From Geobacter sp. AOG2 (GTDB lineage Bacteria > Desulfobacterota > Desulfuromonadia > Geobacterales > Pseudopelobacteraceae), in NCBI RefSeq assembly GCF_019972295.1, contig NZ_BLJA01000001.1:1396049-1460048 (forward strand): DNA of 64,000 nt, in the 5' to 3' direction. The notes under the pieces were generated by a model that saw only the letters and a program-made list of their open reading frames with translations, did no database searches and was not told where the DNA came from. This document shows, piece after piece, positions 16,885 to 26,520 of this stretch (position 1 is its first letter; every line of letters begins with the position of its first letter). The position numbers and the translations under genes were made by a program.

Positions 16885-18363
16885 ATGAAAGCTTGGAAAT
16901 GCGAGATTTGTGGCTACATTCATAACGGTGAAGGGCCTCCAAGCCCTTGCCCGGTTTGTGGTGCAGATCAAGGTTTGTTCAGTTTAATGGAAATCCAACG
17001 TGAGATCGCTATCCCGGCAACGTCCGGTGCCTGGCAATGCGGAATATGTGACTACCTGCACCAGGGACCGGAACCGCCGGCAAGTTGTCCGGTCTGTGGC
17101 TCGCCGGGTAATCTCTTCAGGCCCCAGGCTGGTAAGCATCCAAACTCCACCTATAACACCGACATTCGCCATGTCATTATACTGGGGGCCGGCATTGCCG
17201 GTATAACCGCGGCTGGCGAAGCCCGACGCAGCTCGCCGGATGTAAAAATCACCGTCCTGTCACGAGAACCGGCCCCCCCTTACTTCCGCCTTAACCTGAC
17301 GCGTTTTCTGGCCGGTGATATAAAAGAATCTGAAATCTGCATGCGGCCGCAACAATGGTTTGACGAGCAGCATATTGATTTTCTGGTGGCAGATGCCACG
17401 GGGCTTGACCGGGAAAAGCGGCAGGTCTGCTTGCGTGATGGAAGAACGCTTGCATATGACCGGCTCGTTTTGGCTAATGGCGCGCATCCGTTCATCCCCC
17501 CTTTACCCGGGGCAACACGCGAAGGCGTTCATGTATTGAGGACCCGGGAAGATGCCAATGCCATTTTGGCCAGACTTGTCTCAGTAAAAAATGTTGTCTG
17601 TATCGGTGGTGGGTTGTTGGGGCTTGAATCGGCTGGCGCCCTTGCTCGCCATGGTTTGAATGTCACGGTCGTCGAGGGGTTTTCCTGGTTATTGCCGCGA
17701 CAGTTGCCCCCTCGGGCAGGACTGCTTTTACAGCAAAGGCTTGAGTCTCAGGGACTCATTGTTCGTTGTGGGGTGCAGGTGATGGAACTGACTGGTGACG
17801 AGAGTGTGCATGGCGTTTTGTTGAACAATGGGGAAGAGTTGCCGGCTGATCTTGTTGTCATTGCCGCAGGCGTCCGTCCCAACAGCCATATTGCCCGGCA
17901 GAGCGGTCTGAAAGTCCATAATGGTGTTATTGTCGATGACTGGATGTACACATCCGACCCGGCGATTCTTGCCGCCGGAGATGTTGCGGAACATCTTGGC
18001 AAACTTTATGGCATCTGGCCAGCCAGCTATGCCCAAGGTATAATCGCCGGAGTCAATGCAGTCGGAGGGCAGGCCGAATTTAATGGTGTGGCACCTTCAA
18101 ATCGAATCAAGGTACTTGATATTGACTTGTTCAGTATCGGCCAGATCCAACAAGAAGATGCCAGTACGATGTGTTATGAGGATGTTCACGGAGACAATTA
18201 CCGCGCATTATTCTGTCGGGACGGGCAACTTGTCGGAGCAGTCCTTTACGGTGATACGAACCTTGCTGGATTACTCAAGGAGATAGTGGAAAGCCGCCGG
18301 CAGGTTTCCGAATGTCCGGAACTAGGCCAGTTAATAGATAAATCCAATATGTTGAAGCTGTAA
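16885..18363 (+). CDS. Double rubredoxin-NAD(P)H:rubredoxin oxidoreductase fusion flavoprotein
   Basis: This 492-residue fusion begins with two rubredoxin-like domains: CEICGY...CPVCG (about residues 5-26) and CGICDY...CPVCG (about 52-72). An FAD/NAD(P)H pyridine nucleotide-disulfide oxidoreductase follows, with HVIILGAGIAGITAAGEA, VVCIGGGLLGLESAGAL and DPAILAAGDVAEH. It has no redox-active disulfide of the thioredoxin-reductase kind. It would pass electrons from NAD(P)H through FAD to its own iron sites and on to rubrerythrin encoded 70 bases upstream. The ribosome site is weak; GGAGGA lies about 25 bases before the ATG. Confidence 0.88.
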   Translation: MKAWKCEICGYIHNGEGPPSPCPVCGADQGLFSLMEIQREIAIPATSGAWQCGICDYLHQGPEPPASCPVCGSPGNLFRPQAGKHPNSTYNTDIRHVIILGAGIAGITAAGEARRSSPDVKITVLSREPAPPYFRLNLTRFLAGDIKESEICMRPQQWFDEQHIDFLVADATGLDREKRQVCLRDGRTLAYDRLVLANGAHPFIPPLPGATREGVHVLRTREDANAILARLVSVKNVVCIGGGLLGLESAGALARHGLNVTVVEGFSWLLPRQLPPRAGLLLQQRLESQGLIVRCGVQVMELTGDESVHGVLLNNGEELPADLVVIAAGVRPNSHIARQSGLKVHNGVIVDDWMYTSDPAILAAGDVAEHLGKLYGIWPASYAQGIIAGVNAVGGQAEFNGVAPSNRIKVLDIDLFSIGQIQQEDASTMCYEDVHGDNYRALFCRDGQLVGAVLYGDTNLAGLLKEIVESRRQVSECPELGQLIDKSNMLKL

Positions 18364-18446
18364 TCCGTGGTGTTGTCCCGCACAGAATTCCGAAGATCTC
18401 ATTACTTTGCTTCGCCATCATAAAAGCAAACCCTATCGGACCCCCG

Positions 18447-20141
18447 TTAAACCTCCGTGCCATCTTTCCGGTTCCCCCCGGATTGGCGGGTATGGTTGCC
18501 TGTTTGAAAAATCCTAATAGCATCAGGCACATAATCATCGGACAGATAGGTCTCGGGAATGGTTGTTCTGCTTCCGTCTCTGATCTGTGAATAGTGCGGA
18601 GACATGATTTCGACCCCGGCTTCGTTGAACTTATCCTGAATGTTCTGGTGGAGCAAAGAATAGGTCTTCGCCATAATCGAAGGCTTATCGGTATAGGCAT
18701 TCAGTTGGTAACGGACGTAGAAGTCATCCAAGCCGGTCTGAAATACGAAAGGGGCAGGAATCTCCAGGATGCTTTCCGTAGCGACTGCCGCAGATATCAG
18801 GAGTTCGTGTATCTGGCGCCAGGGGGCATCATAACCGATGGTGACGGTAGTGTGAAGGATGAGGCCGTATGCCTGGGCCGAGGAACTGTAGTTGGTGATG
18901 TGGCTGCTAAGGACCATGGCGTTCGGAATGGTGATGTCGATGTTCTTGATAGTGCGGACACGCGTTACCAGCAGGGTTTTCTCCACCACGTCGCCCTCCG
19001 TTTCGGCAATCTTAACCCGGTCTCCCAGCTTGAACGCCCTCATATAGGTAAGAATGACCCCGGCGACGACGTTAGCGACGGCAGAAGTTGAGCCAAGGGA
19101 AAATAGCACACCGAGGAAGACGGAGATGCCCTTGAAGGCGGGCGAATCTGATCCGGGAAGGTAGGGGAAGGCCACTACCGCGGCAAACGCGATGATCAGA
19201 AAGCGGACGATCTTGAAGGAAGGGTCGGCCCAGTCAGGATAGAACCCGGGGAGAGTGATGGTCTGTTTCTCGATTTCCTTGAAAAAGAAACGAGTGAATT
19301 TGATGATGTAATGAGTGATGATCAGGATGACAATAATGAAGAAAAGATTGGGCATGGCGGATATAACCGCGTGTCCGCTCTTCTCAGCCGGAATCAGGAC
19401 ATAATCCAAGAGTGTCGGCGTAAGGCCCCTTGTCCAGGGGAAAAAACTGAGGACGAGGGGAATATACAGGTAGAGAAGGCCCAGGATAACGAGGAGCCTT
19501 ACCCATTTTGCCGCTCCGATGAGTATAGCTGCGATGCGCTCTTCCTGGATGATTTCAATTGATTGGAATCGAATTGAGCGGATGCGGGTACCCCGCCAGG
19601 ACACTACCTTTGCAACATATTTGGGATAAATGTGTCTGATAAAGATGATAAGGGCAAAAAGAACAATTGTTGCCGCAACGGCATACAGCCCCCCGATCAG
19701 GAGGCTGTTCAAGCTGTATTCCCTGTTGTGGTTTACGAGTGCAGCACGGATTTTCCGGACCAGATCTTCTGCCAGCTCTTTGCGTGGCTTCCCCTCGGCT
19801 TTGGAATCGCTCTCCGTGACGGACATCAAGACGGTGTCGCCAACCAGGATGTCAGTTGTGGCTTCACCGTCAATAGTTGTGATGGAGTCGGTACGAAACA
19901 GCGGGTCTTTGAGTATATTGGCAAGACGGCCGGAAATGGCGCGAGCCCTGTCTGCCGGGGTAAAGGAAAGAACTCGCTCCTTGATGTTGAAAATGGTTTT
20001 CCCATCTAAAACTACCTGCCCTTCGGGAAGTTGGGCCGTTACCGGGACGACCGGCTTGTTCGTTGTCGGCTTAGAATCGGCAAACGCACAAGTACCCACG
20101 AGGACGAAAAAAGCGGTTACAGCAAAGATTTTCTTGACCAC
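18447..20141 (-). CDS. MscS-family mechanosensitive channel with signal peptide and extra N-terminal region
   Basis: This 564-residue protein has a cleavable signal peptide (VVKKIFAVTAFFVLVGTCAFA), a periplasmic region of about 120 residues, several membrane helices, and the MscS core: pore helix with VFLGVLFSLGSTSAVANVVAGVILTYMRAFKLGDRVKIAETEGDV and the beta-domain with IPNAMVLSSHITNYS. It releases solutes on hypo-osmotic shock. The GTG start at 20141 has GAGGAG six bases upstream and the signal peptide directly after it, so the longer frame to 20219 is rejected. A second, shorter MscS lies at 35457. Confidence 0.85.
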   Translation of the reverse strand: MVKKIFAVTAFFVLVGTCAFADSKPTTNKPVVPVTAQLPEGQVVLDGKTIFNIKERVLSFTPADRARAISGRLANILKDPLFRTDSITTIDGEATTDILVGDTVLMSVTESDSKAEGKPRKELAEDLVRKIRAALVNHNREYSLNSLLIGGLYAVAATIVLFALIIFIRHIYPKYVAKVVSWRGTRIRSIRFQSIEIIQEERIAAILIGAAKWVRLLVILGLLYLYIPLVLSFFPWTRGLTPTLLDYVLIPAEKSGHAVISAMPNLFFIIVILIITHYIIKFTRFFFKEIEKQTITLPGFYPDWADPSFKIVRFLIIAFAAVVAFPYLPGSDSPAFKGISVFLGVLFSLGSTSAVANVVAGVILTYMRAFKLGDRVKIAETEGDVVEKTLLVTRVRTIKNIDITIPNAMVLSSHITNYSSSAQAYGLILHTTVTIGYDAPWRQIHELLISAAVATESILEIPAPFVFQTGLDDFYVRYQLNAYTDKPSIMAKTYSLLHQNIQDKFNEAGVEIMSPHYSQIRDGSRTTIPETYLSDDYVPDAIRIFQTGNHTRQSGGNRKDGTEV

Positions 20142-20272
20142 GGGCGCTCCTCTAGGGCAGCTCTCTTTCATTGACACACGGGAACCCATTGATTTTCCGA
20201 CAGTCAAAGCGCATGGCATATCTGCCTTTGAAAATAGTTTATACTTATTTTACGGAGTAATGAAAACCGGGA

Positions 20273-21328
20273 TTACTTGTAGAGTTTGACTGTTTTGCGC
20301 AACATCCAGAAAATAGTGGCAATCCCGCCGATCAGGGTAACGATGAACATGAACATCGGCGAGTATTGTGGGATCACCCTCAGCATATCCGGAGTGAAAA
20401 ACGGCTTCAGATAGCCGCCGCGAGCCGCATCGCGCATGAAAGCCATGACAAAAACCAATGGGAATGTCAGGGAGGCGCTTAAGACAATTTTTTTTCTGAA
20501 TCCTGCCCCCAAGACGGCAACGGTCAAAAGCATACCAATGACAAACAAAGTCGTTGCCGCCGGATTTCCACCCATGAACAGGAGCATCACCGGACGAGGC
20601 AGCCTGAGAAGAAACCAGGAACCGATCACGAACTGCACCATCGTAAAAGATATGAACACCTTCATGCCGACTTCAGCCGCGCGTGCAGCGAGTTGTGTAT
20701 CGTGCCGTCCCTTGAACCGGCCATAGAGGGCAACGAACAGCCCCCCCACGGCCAAACCGCCAGTGACGAGATGAAGATAGCGGGGCCAGATTACTGCGCT
20801 GCCGACATTCAGAATGGTGCCGCCCGGATTCCTGAAATAGGCGCTCCAACGCGGTGGTTCCAGCATAAGGGACATGTTGTTACTGAAGAAAAAGGCAATT
20901 CCCAGCAAGATGACCAGCGCCAGACCAATCAGGAACGTACCTCCCTTACCGAGCGAGGCAAACCGGAAATCGTAGATATAGACCGCATAATAGGCAACGA
21001 TCAGGAGCAGGGGTACGCTTAGCCAGAAAACCGCCATCAACACCGAGCTGGTATAAAGGAAATTTCCGAAAAGCACCTGGATAAATAGCAGGGCCGCCAC
21101 CCCCAGGTTGATGGTGAAAGCGATCAGAAATGGGAGCACCTTGGCCAGTTCATGGGCCAGCCTGAGATTGGTTTCGCCTCCCTTAATTCTGGCGTACAGG
21201 GATATGGCCGTGCTGCCGAGCATGGCATTCATCAGGAGCAGATGGAGTGGGAACACAAGCATCAAGAAAACCTGGAACCAGCCCCAGGCAACCGGAATGG
21301 TGTCGGGGGCTGGAATAAGCGCATTCAT
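20273..21328 (-). CDS. CydA-related integral membrane subunit (second subunit)
   Basis: This 351-residue protein has about nine hydrophobic helices. By eye it resembles the membrane part of the upstream gene and of CydA: His29 in an early helix, His186 in RYLHLVTGGLAVGG (compare E. coli CydA KFVHTVASGYVTG, the b558 ligand His), and MRDAARGGYL, which parallels TREAARRPYV of its neighbour. It looks like a CydA paralogue rather than CydB. It is ATGA-coupled to the c-haem subunit with an excellent AAGGAGGTG site. Together they probably form a bd-superfamily complex; whether it reduces oxygen or transfers electrons elsewhere is unclear. Confidence 0.72.
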   Translation of the reverse strand: MNALIPAPDTIPVAWGWFQVFLMLVFPLHLLLMNAMLGSTAISLYARIKGGETNLRLAHELAKVLPFLIAFTINLGVAALLFIQVLFGNFLYTSSVLMAVFWLSVPLLLIVAYYAVYIYDFRFASLGKGGTFLIGLALVILLGIAFFFSNNMSLMLEPPRWSAYFRNPGGTILNVGSAVIWPRYLHLVTGGLAVGGLFVALYGRFKGRHDTQLAARAAEVGMKVFISFTMVQFVIGSWFLLRLPRPVMLLFMGGNPAATTLFVIGMLLTVAVLGAGFRKKIVLSASLTFPLVFVMAFMRDAARGGYLKPFFTPDMLRVIPQYSPMFMFIVTLIGGIATIFWMLRKTVKLYK

Positions 21329-23106
21329 TCTACACCTCCTTGCAGTGATGATGACAGGAACGTTGCCAGGGCATCCTTGTCAGCCGGCGGCGCACTCAAT
21401 GGCGGCATGATGCCACCCCGCAACTTGTCGAGCATGTCGAGTGTGCTTCTGATGCGCTGTCGATCCCAGCCAGCTAGTTTCGGCAGGAGCGGGTTGCCTC
21501 CTCCACGCAAGGTGTGGCACATGGAACAGTGCTGCTCGAAGATCTCCTTGCCGCGGCCGGGGGCCACAGTAGCCGCTGCCGGCTGTTGGCTGTTAAGCGA
21601 AACGATGAAATCTGCCAGAGCCTCTTTATCCGCTGCTGTCCCCTGATAATCCGGCATTGCAGGGTTGAGGGCGCTCAACTTTTCGAGGCCTTTTCTGACC
21701 TTGGCCCGGTCCCATCCTTTTGTCAGGGAGCGGATACGGTTTTGATCGTGACAGGCTGTGCAATGTGCTTCGAACAATTCCTGTCCGTTACCGCCGCCTG
21801 GAGCGTTGCCTTCGGTAATCGTTTTCCCCTGGAGTCCCTCGACAATGTAGGCGGCCAATGCCCGTGCTTCGGCCTCGTTTCCGGCGAAGGGCGGCATGAA
21901 ATACCGGGTATCGTGGATTGTTTTGAGGTAGGCCAGCATGGCGGGATAGGACATCGCTTTGGTGCGGGTTAGTATATTGTTGTTAATTCCGCCAATGCTG
22001 TGGCAAGCGTAGCACTGGTTTATGAACAATTCCTTGCCTGTCTCCAGCAGGCTTTCCTCCTGAAGATCCTTGTGTTGTATCCAGCGGGCGGTGTGAAGGA
22101 AGCCGATCTGTTTCAGGCCTGTCGCCTCAGCCTTGAGGATCGCGTTGGAGTACATCACATTGTTGATCACATAGGGGCGCCGCGCCGCCTCTCGGGTCCA
22201 CTCGAACGCCCCCATGAACAAAAATGCGCTGACAAAGACGAATAGTGCCGTCGGTCGGGAATGGAGAGATGGCCGTAGGATGGCAAGGACCAGCGTCAGC
22301 ACGGCAAGGGCGATCAGCGCCCAGAAGCCGACCTGTAACGCCCGCTGTATAGTCGGCGATGTACCGGCTATCAGAGCCCGCGCCGGCGGCGGGGTACTGG
22401 AGTAATACCATATTCCGCAAGGAATGGCGGCCAGGTATGAGGCAAGCACCCACTTTGCGGAGAACCTGGTCATGGTTAGTTTGGTGGCCATATCCTTCAG
22501 GAATGCGCTGGTGAGGAATGCATATACCCCGGCCAGCATGCAGGCAACGGCGGTCCTGAAAAAGAGCGACGGCCAAAAGAGAGGATTGAAGAAGCCGGAC
22601 CAGAAGGAGCCGTTTTCCAGCCAGGCGCCGGGGGAGAGCATGAAGTTGATGATTCCGTTGATCAGCAATAGGCTGAACCAGGCGGCGATGAAATAAATCC
22701 AGCCCACTGTTTGGTGGTTTCGGTCGTCCATTCGGCCAAACGTATAAAAATAGACGAGGATCGCCACGATTTCGACCAGGAAGAAAACCCACTCGGTGGC
22801 CCATCCGAAGACGAAGATGTGGATCAGGAGTGAGGTGGCGGCCGGGTGGACAAGGGAGATGACGAACCAGATAGCGACACCGGTCACACCTCCGGCAACC
22901 AGGGTCATCAGCATGAAAAACTTGGTGTGTGATCGGGTAAAATCAAGGATCGCCGGGTTCTTCTCGCGGAGTCCCTTGCGCTCGGCGAACACCAGATAGA
23001 GCCCGCCACCAACAGCAAAATGGGAGATGAAAACGTGAATAATCGCAACGATGGCGATCAGTAGCCCACCGCCGACTTCGGGGATATACCAAACCGGATA
23101 GTTCAC
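21325..23106 (-). CDS. CydA-like membrane protein with three C-terminal c-type haem domains
   Basis: This 593-residue protein starts at GTG (GAGGAG upstream). The first ~315 residues form about eight helices of the cytochrome bd subunit I type: His24/His29 in IIHVFISHF, E105 and E112 in TEWVFFLVE, and TREAARRPYV resembling the CydA TEVGRQPW motif. The position matching the b558 ligand His186 is Arg184 here. The periplasmic C-terminus has three CXXCH haem sites (CYACH 365, CTACH 449, CSMCH 527). It fits the c-haem-bearing branches of the bd superfamily, which take electrons from or give them to cytochrome c rather than relying only on quinol. Confidence 0.75.
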   Translation of the reverse strand: MNYPVWYIPEVGGGLLIAIVAIIHVFISHFAVGGGLYLVFAERKGLREKNPAILDFTRSHTKFFMLMTLVAGGVTGVAIWFVISLVHPAATSLLIHIFVFGWATEWVFFLVEIVAILVYFYTFGRMDDRNHQTVGWIYFIAAWFSLLLINGIINFMLSPGAWLENGSFWSGFFNPLFWPSLFFRTAVACMLAGVYAFLTSAFLKDMATKLTMTRFSAKWVLASYLAAIPCGIWYYSSTPPPARALIAGTSPTIQRALQVGFWALIALAVLTLVLAILRPSLHSRPTALFVFVSAFLFMGAFEWTREAARRPYVINNVMYSNAILKAEATGLKQIGFLHTARWIQHKDLQEESLLETGKELFINQCYACHSIGGINNNILTRTKAMSYPAMLAYLKTIHDTRYFMPPFAGNEAEARALAAYIVEGLQGKTITEGNAPGGGNGQELFEAHCTACHDQNRIRSLTKGWDRAKVRKGLEKLSALNPAMPDYQGTAADKEALADFIVSLNSQQPAAATVAPGRGKEIFEQHCSMCHTLRGGGNPLLPKLAGWDRQRIRSTLDMLDKLRGGIMPPLSAPPADKDALATFLSSSLQGGVE

Positions 23107-23175
23107 AAACTCCTCCAGACAGAAAGCTGATGTTAACCTAATCAGGTTTTATTGCCAACTACAGATCATTTCGGG

Positions 23176-26100
23176 TTATGTGCGGCGACAATCCTGCACC
23201 AGCATCTCTAAACCCCTCAGGGGAAGTTCGACTCCTTCTATACGGTTATTTAATGCAACGCCAAGTTCGTGAACCTCTTTCTGGATCAGGAAACAGCGCA
23301 ACATAATTTCCAGTTCAGCTCTGTCCATCGGCACAAGGGGAGTATTTTTCAAGGTATGCAGATATGCCTTTAAATAGGAGCCGCTTACGTATATATACCA
23401 GGCGTTCAACCACGGTTCGAGCATGGCCGTGTCGTCAGGATGGCTGGCGCCGTGATGGAGCAGGATTGTCATGGCGGCATAGTGAAAAGAGTGGATCATC
23501 CCCGCCACATCACGTAACGGTGAACGTTTCAGTCTCCGTTCGCTTAGCGGGTACGCCGGTTCACCTTCAAAGTCAATAAAAACGAAGTCCTTGCCCGTGA
23601 AAAGAGCCTGGCCCAGATGTAGATCACCATGAATCCGGCATTTCATGGCGGAAAGCGCCCGCCCGGTAATTTTATGCAGACAGTCGATTATCTCCTTTTC
23701 GGAGGCCAATACCAGAGAAGCCCGGCGCTGGACGTCTTCCGACAGATAGGTGAGATTGAGCATCAAGGTGCGGAAATTTTTTCGGACGAGCCCGCTCATG
23801 GATTGATAGATTGAACGCTGGTATAAGCTGGAAAATTCTTCAACACTCCAGTTGGAATCGGCAGAATCGGAAGCCAGTGCCCGATGCATTTCCGCCGTTC
23901 TGCGGCCGAGCAGCAGGGCCATTTCCAGGTGCAGGCCGCGCACGAGATTGCGAAACTGGTTTGGAATGCCGTTATCGAGAACCTCAATAAGGGTTGGGAG
24001 GCAGGCCGGCAGTGAAGGCAAGTCATGACGGTGTGATAACAGGTGCTCAACAAATTGCGTCAGGCTGGTCAATGTATTGTGCCAGGCATCACCATGGCCG
24101 GAAACGTACGTTTGCAGCACGCCGAAATCATAGTTTTTTGCGTGTCCTGTACGGTATTCAATTCTGCCGGCATACGCCGGAACGTTACGGAAACTGCTTT
24201 TTCCGGCGAGGAAGCGTAGTATCTCCTGCTCCGGGTTTATTCCCTCCTCCAGTTTCCGGTATATTTTCAACAGTAGGCGGTCCCCATAGAGGATAGTGGT
24301 GTTGTTCTGCTCGACCGCGGTAATCCTGCTGGGAAACAGTTCCGACTTGTGAGAAAAACTCTTCATCAACCCCCTGCCGCGCATACCGACGAGGACTGAA
24401 CCGGTTGTGCTGTGCACTTTCGTTCGCTCTCTCATGAGATCAAAAAGCAGGATCCTGAATTCCTCAAAATAAACAGCATCACACAGAAAACCTTGTATTT
24501 CTCCAATATTCAGCTCAGCTATGGTCGCCAGAGGATGCCGTTCCGCCATTGTTTGCACCTGATCGTTTGAAAGCCACGTCATGGGTATCTGGTATATTTC
24601 CGGCTCAGCATCGCTATAGGTGACTTTGATAAAGGTCAGCAGAACTATTTGGTCCTCTTGTTTTAATGGGCAATTGTCAATTACGCTGATCTTTCGGATG
24701 CCCCTTCCTTTTCCGAAAAACCAGAAAACTCGCTGCAAATAATGAGGTAGTACGGCATTGCACAATGATTCTCCAGCGGCACCTTTCAGGACTGTCCACC
24801 AAGGCTGTCCATCCTGAAGATAAAGCTTCAGGCATTCGACTCCACATTGTTCGACCCTCGCCTCGGTTCTGCGCAAAGCAAACCAGAAATAGTCGTATTG
24901 TCCCATGGTAAAATGGTAGCGGGTTCCCTGTATCATGGGAAAGCGATTTCTGCTGAAGACTTCTTCAGGGATCATGCCTGCGTAACGGGAAAGGTCGACG
25001 GAAGCAGTCTGGGCAAAACGTGAGAGGTTTATGGCAACCAACAGGTTTTCGTCTTCGTAACTGCGGACGAACGTTAATACTTTTGGATTGTCGGATGGTA
25101 GCATTTCCAGACTGCCGCAGCCAAAGGCCTTGAAACGCTTGCGCATTGCTATGGTTCGACGCATCCACCACAGGAGCGAAGATGAATTCCGTTCCTGGTT
25201 TTCCACGTTGATGGATTCAAAATGATATTCCGGTTCGATAATTACCGGCAGAAAGAGTTTTTGGGGGCTGGCCTGGGAAAAGCCCGCATTACGGTCAGGG
25301 TTCCACTGCATTGGTGTCCGGACTCCGTTGCGGTCGCCCAGGAAGTAGTTGTCGCCCATGCCTATTTCATCACCGTAATAAATGATAGGCGTCCCCGGCA
25401 TGGAGAAGAGTAGCATGTTCATCAATTCTATTTTTCTTCGATTGTTACCCATCAGCGGCGCAAGCCGGCGACGGATGCCGAGATTGATTCTCGCCCTTGG
25501 ATCGGAGGCATAGACCCGGTACATGTAGTCCCGTTCTTCATCCGTTACCATCTCCAGGGTTAATTCATCATGATTGCGGAGAAATATGGCCCACTGGCAC
25601 CCTTCCGGGATGTCCGGTGTCTGGTCGAGAATATCGACTATCGGGAAACGATCTTCCATTTCGATAGCCATGAACATGCGGGGCATCAGCGGAAAATGGA
25701 ACGCCATATTGCTTTCGTCACCGTTGCCAAAATATGCTGCGGCATCCTCCGGCCACTGGTTGGCCTCTGAAAGTAGCAGGCGATTTTTAAAGGAACCATC
25801 CATGTGCGCCCGGAGTTTCTTGAGGAATTCGTGGGTTTCGGGAAGATTTTCGCAATTGGTCCCCTCCCGTTCGAACAGGTAGGGAACGGCATCGAGCCGT
25901 ACTCCGTCAACTCCCATCTGCATCCAGAAGTCGATAACCCGGAGCATTTCGGATTGGACTTTCGGGTTGTCGAAATTAAGATCAGGCTGATGGGAATAGA
26001 AACGATGCCAATAGTATGCCTTTGCCAGAGGGTCCCACGTCCAATTTGATGTTTCGAAGTCTTTGAAAATAATGCGTGTTTCACGATACTTTTCGGGTGT

Positions 26101-26520
26101 GTCGCTCCAGACATAATAGTCCCGGTGAATTGATCCCGCTTTTGCCCGTCGGGCGCGCTGGAACCACGGGTGCTGATCCGAGGTGTGGTTCAACACCAAT
26201 TCCGTGATTATCCGGATGCCGCGGTCATGTGCGGCGCGCAGAAGATGCCTGAACTCGCGGAGGCTGTTATAGGTGGGGTTGACGTTGAAATAGTCGGATA
26301 TATCGTAGCCGTCATCCCGCTGCGGAGAAGGATAGAAAGGGAGGAGCCAAATCGCCGTTACACCAAGTTGATGCAGGTAGTCAAGCTTACCGATCAGCCC
26401 GCGAAAATCACCCACGCCATCTGCATCCGAGTCGGCAAAAGCCTTGATGTGCAGTTGATAAATGATAGCATCCCTATACCACAGGGGGCTGTCCTCCAAG
26501 GGAAAACCGGCTTGATTCAT
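23176..26520 (-). CDS. treS: Trehalose synthase-maltokinase fusion (TreS-Pep2)
   Basis: This 1114-residue fusion has an N-terminal GH13 trehalose synthase (about 1-550) with the catalytic Asp in GVRLDAVPYL, Glu in LLLSEANQWP and Asp in LRNHDELTLE. The C-terminal maltokinase domain (about 570-1114) has CRIHGDLHLGQ and FVFIDFEGEP. It interconverts maltose and trehalose and can make maltose 1-phosphate, the substrate of GlgE. No glgE is in this window. The ATG at 26520 overlaps the malQ stop as ATGA, with GGGGGGA upstream. It is the last gene of the treZ-GH57-treY-malQ-treS operon. Confidence 0.92.
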   Translation of the reverse strand: MNQAGFPLEDSPLWYRDAIIYQLHIKAFADSDADGVGDFRGLIGKLDYLHQLGVTAIWLLPFYPSPQRDDGYDISDYFNVNPTYNSLREFRHLLRAAHDRGIRIITELVLNHTSDQHPWFQRARRAKAGSIHRDYYVWSDTPEKYRETRIIFKDFETSNWTWDPLAKAYYWHRFYSHQPDLNFDNPKVQSEMLRVIDFWMQMGVDGVRLDAVPYLFEREGTNCENLPETHEFLKKLRAHMDGSFKNRLLLSEANQWPEDAAAYFGNGDESNMAFHFPLMPRMFMAIEMEDRFPIVDILDQTPDIPEGCQWAIFLRNHDELTLEMVTDEERDYMYRVYASDPRARINLGIRRRLAPLMGNNRRKIELMNMLLFSMPGTPIIYYGDEIGMGDNYFLGDRNGVRTPMQWNPDRNAGFSQASPQKLFLPVIIEPEYHFESINVENQERNSSSLLWWMRRTIAMRKRFKAFGCGSLEMLPSDNPKVLTFVRSYEDENLLVAINLSRFAQTASVDLSRYAGMIPEEVFSRNRFPMIQGTRYHFTMGQYDYFWFALRRTEARVEQCGVECLKLYLQDGQPWWTVLKGAAGESLCNAVLPHYLQRVFWFFGKGRGIRKISVIDNCPLKQEDQIVLLTFIKVTYSDAEPEIYQIPMTWLSNDQVQTMAERHPLATIAELNIGEIQGFLCDAVYFEEFRILLFDLMRERTKVHSTTGSVLVGMRGRGLMKSFSHKSELFPSRITAVEQNNTTILYGDRLLLKIYRKLEEGINPEQEILRFLAGKSSFRNVPAYAGRIEYRTGHAKNYDFGVLQTYVSGHGDAWHNTLTSLTQFVEHLLSHRHDLPSLPACLPTLIEVLDNGIPNQFRNLVRGLHLEMALLLGRRTAEMHRALASDSADSNWSVEEFSSLYQRSIYQSMSGLVRKNFRTLMLNLTYLSEDVQRRASLVLASEKEIIDCLHKITGRALSAMKCRIHGDLHLGQALFTGKDFVFIDFEGEPAYPLSERRLKRSPLRDVAGMIHSFHYAAMTILLHHGASHPDDTAMLEPWLNAWYIYVSGSYLKAYLHTLKNTPLVPMDRAELEIMLRCFLIQKEVHELGVALNNRIEGVELPLRGLEMLVQDCRRT

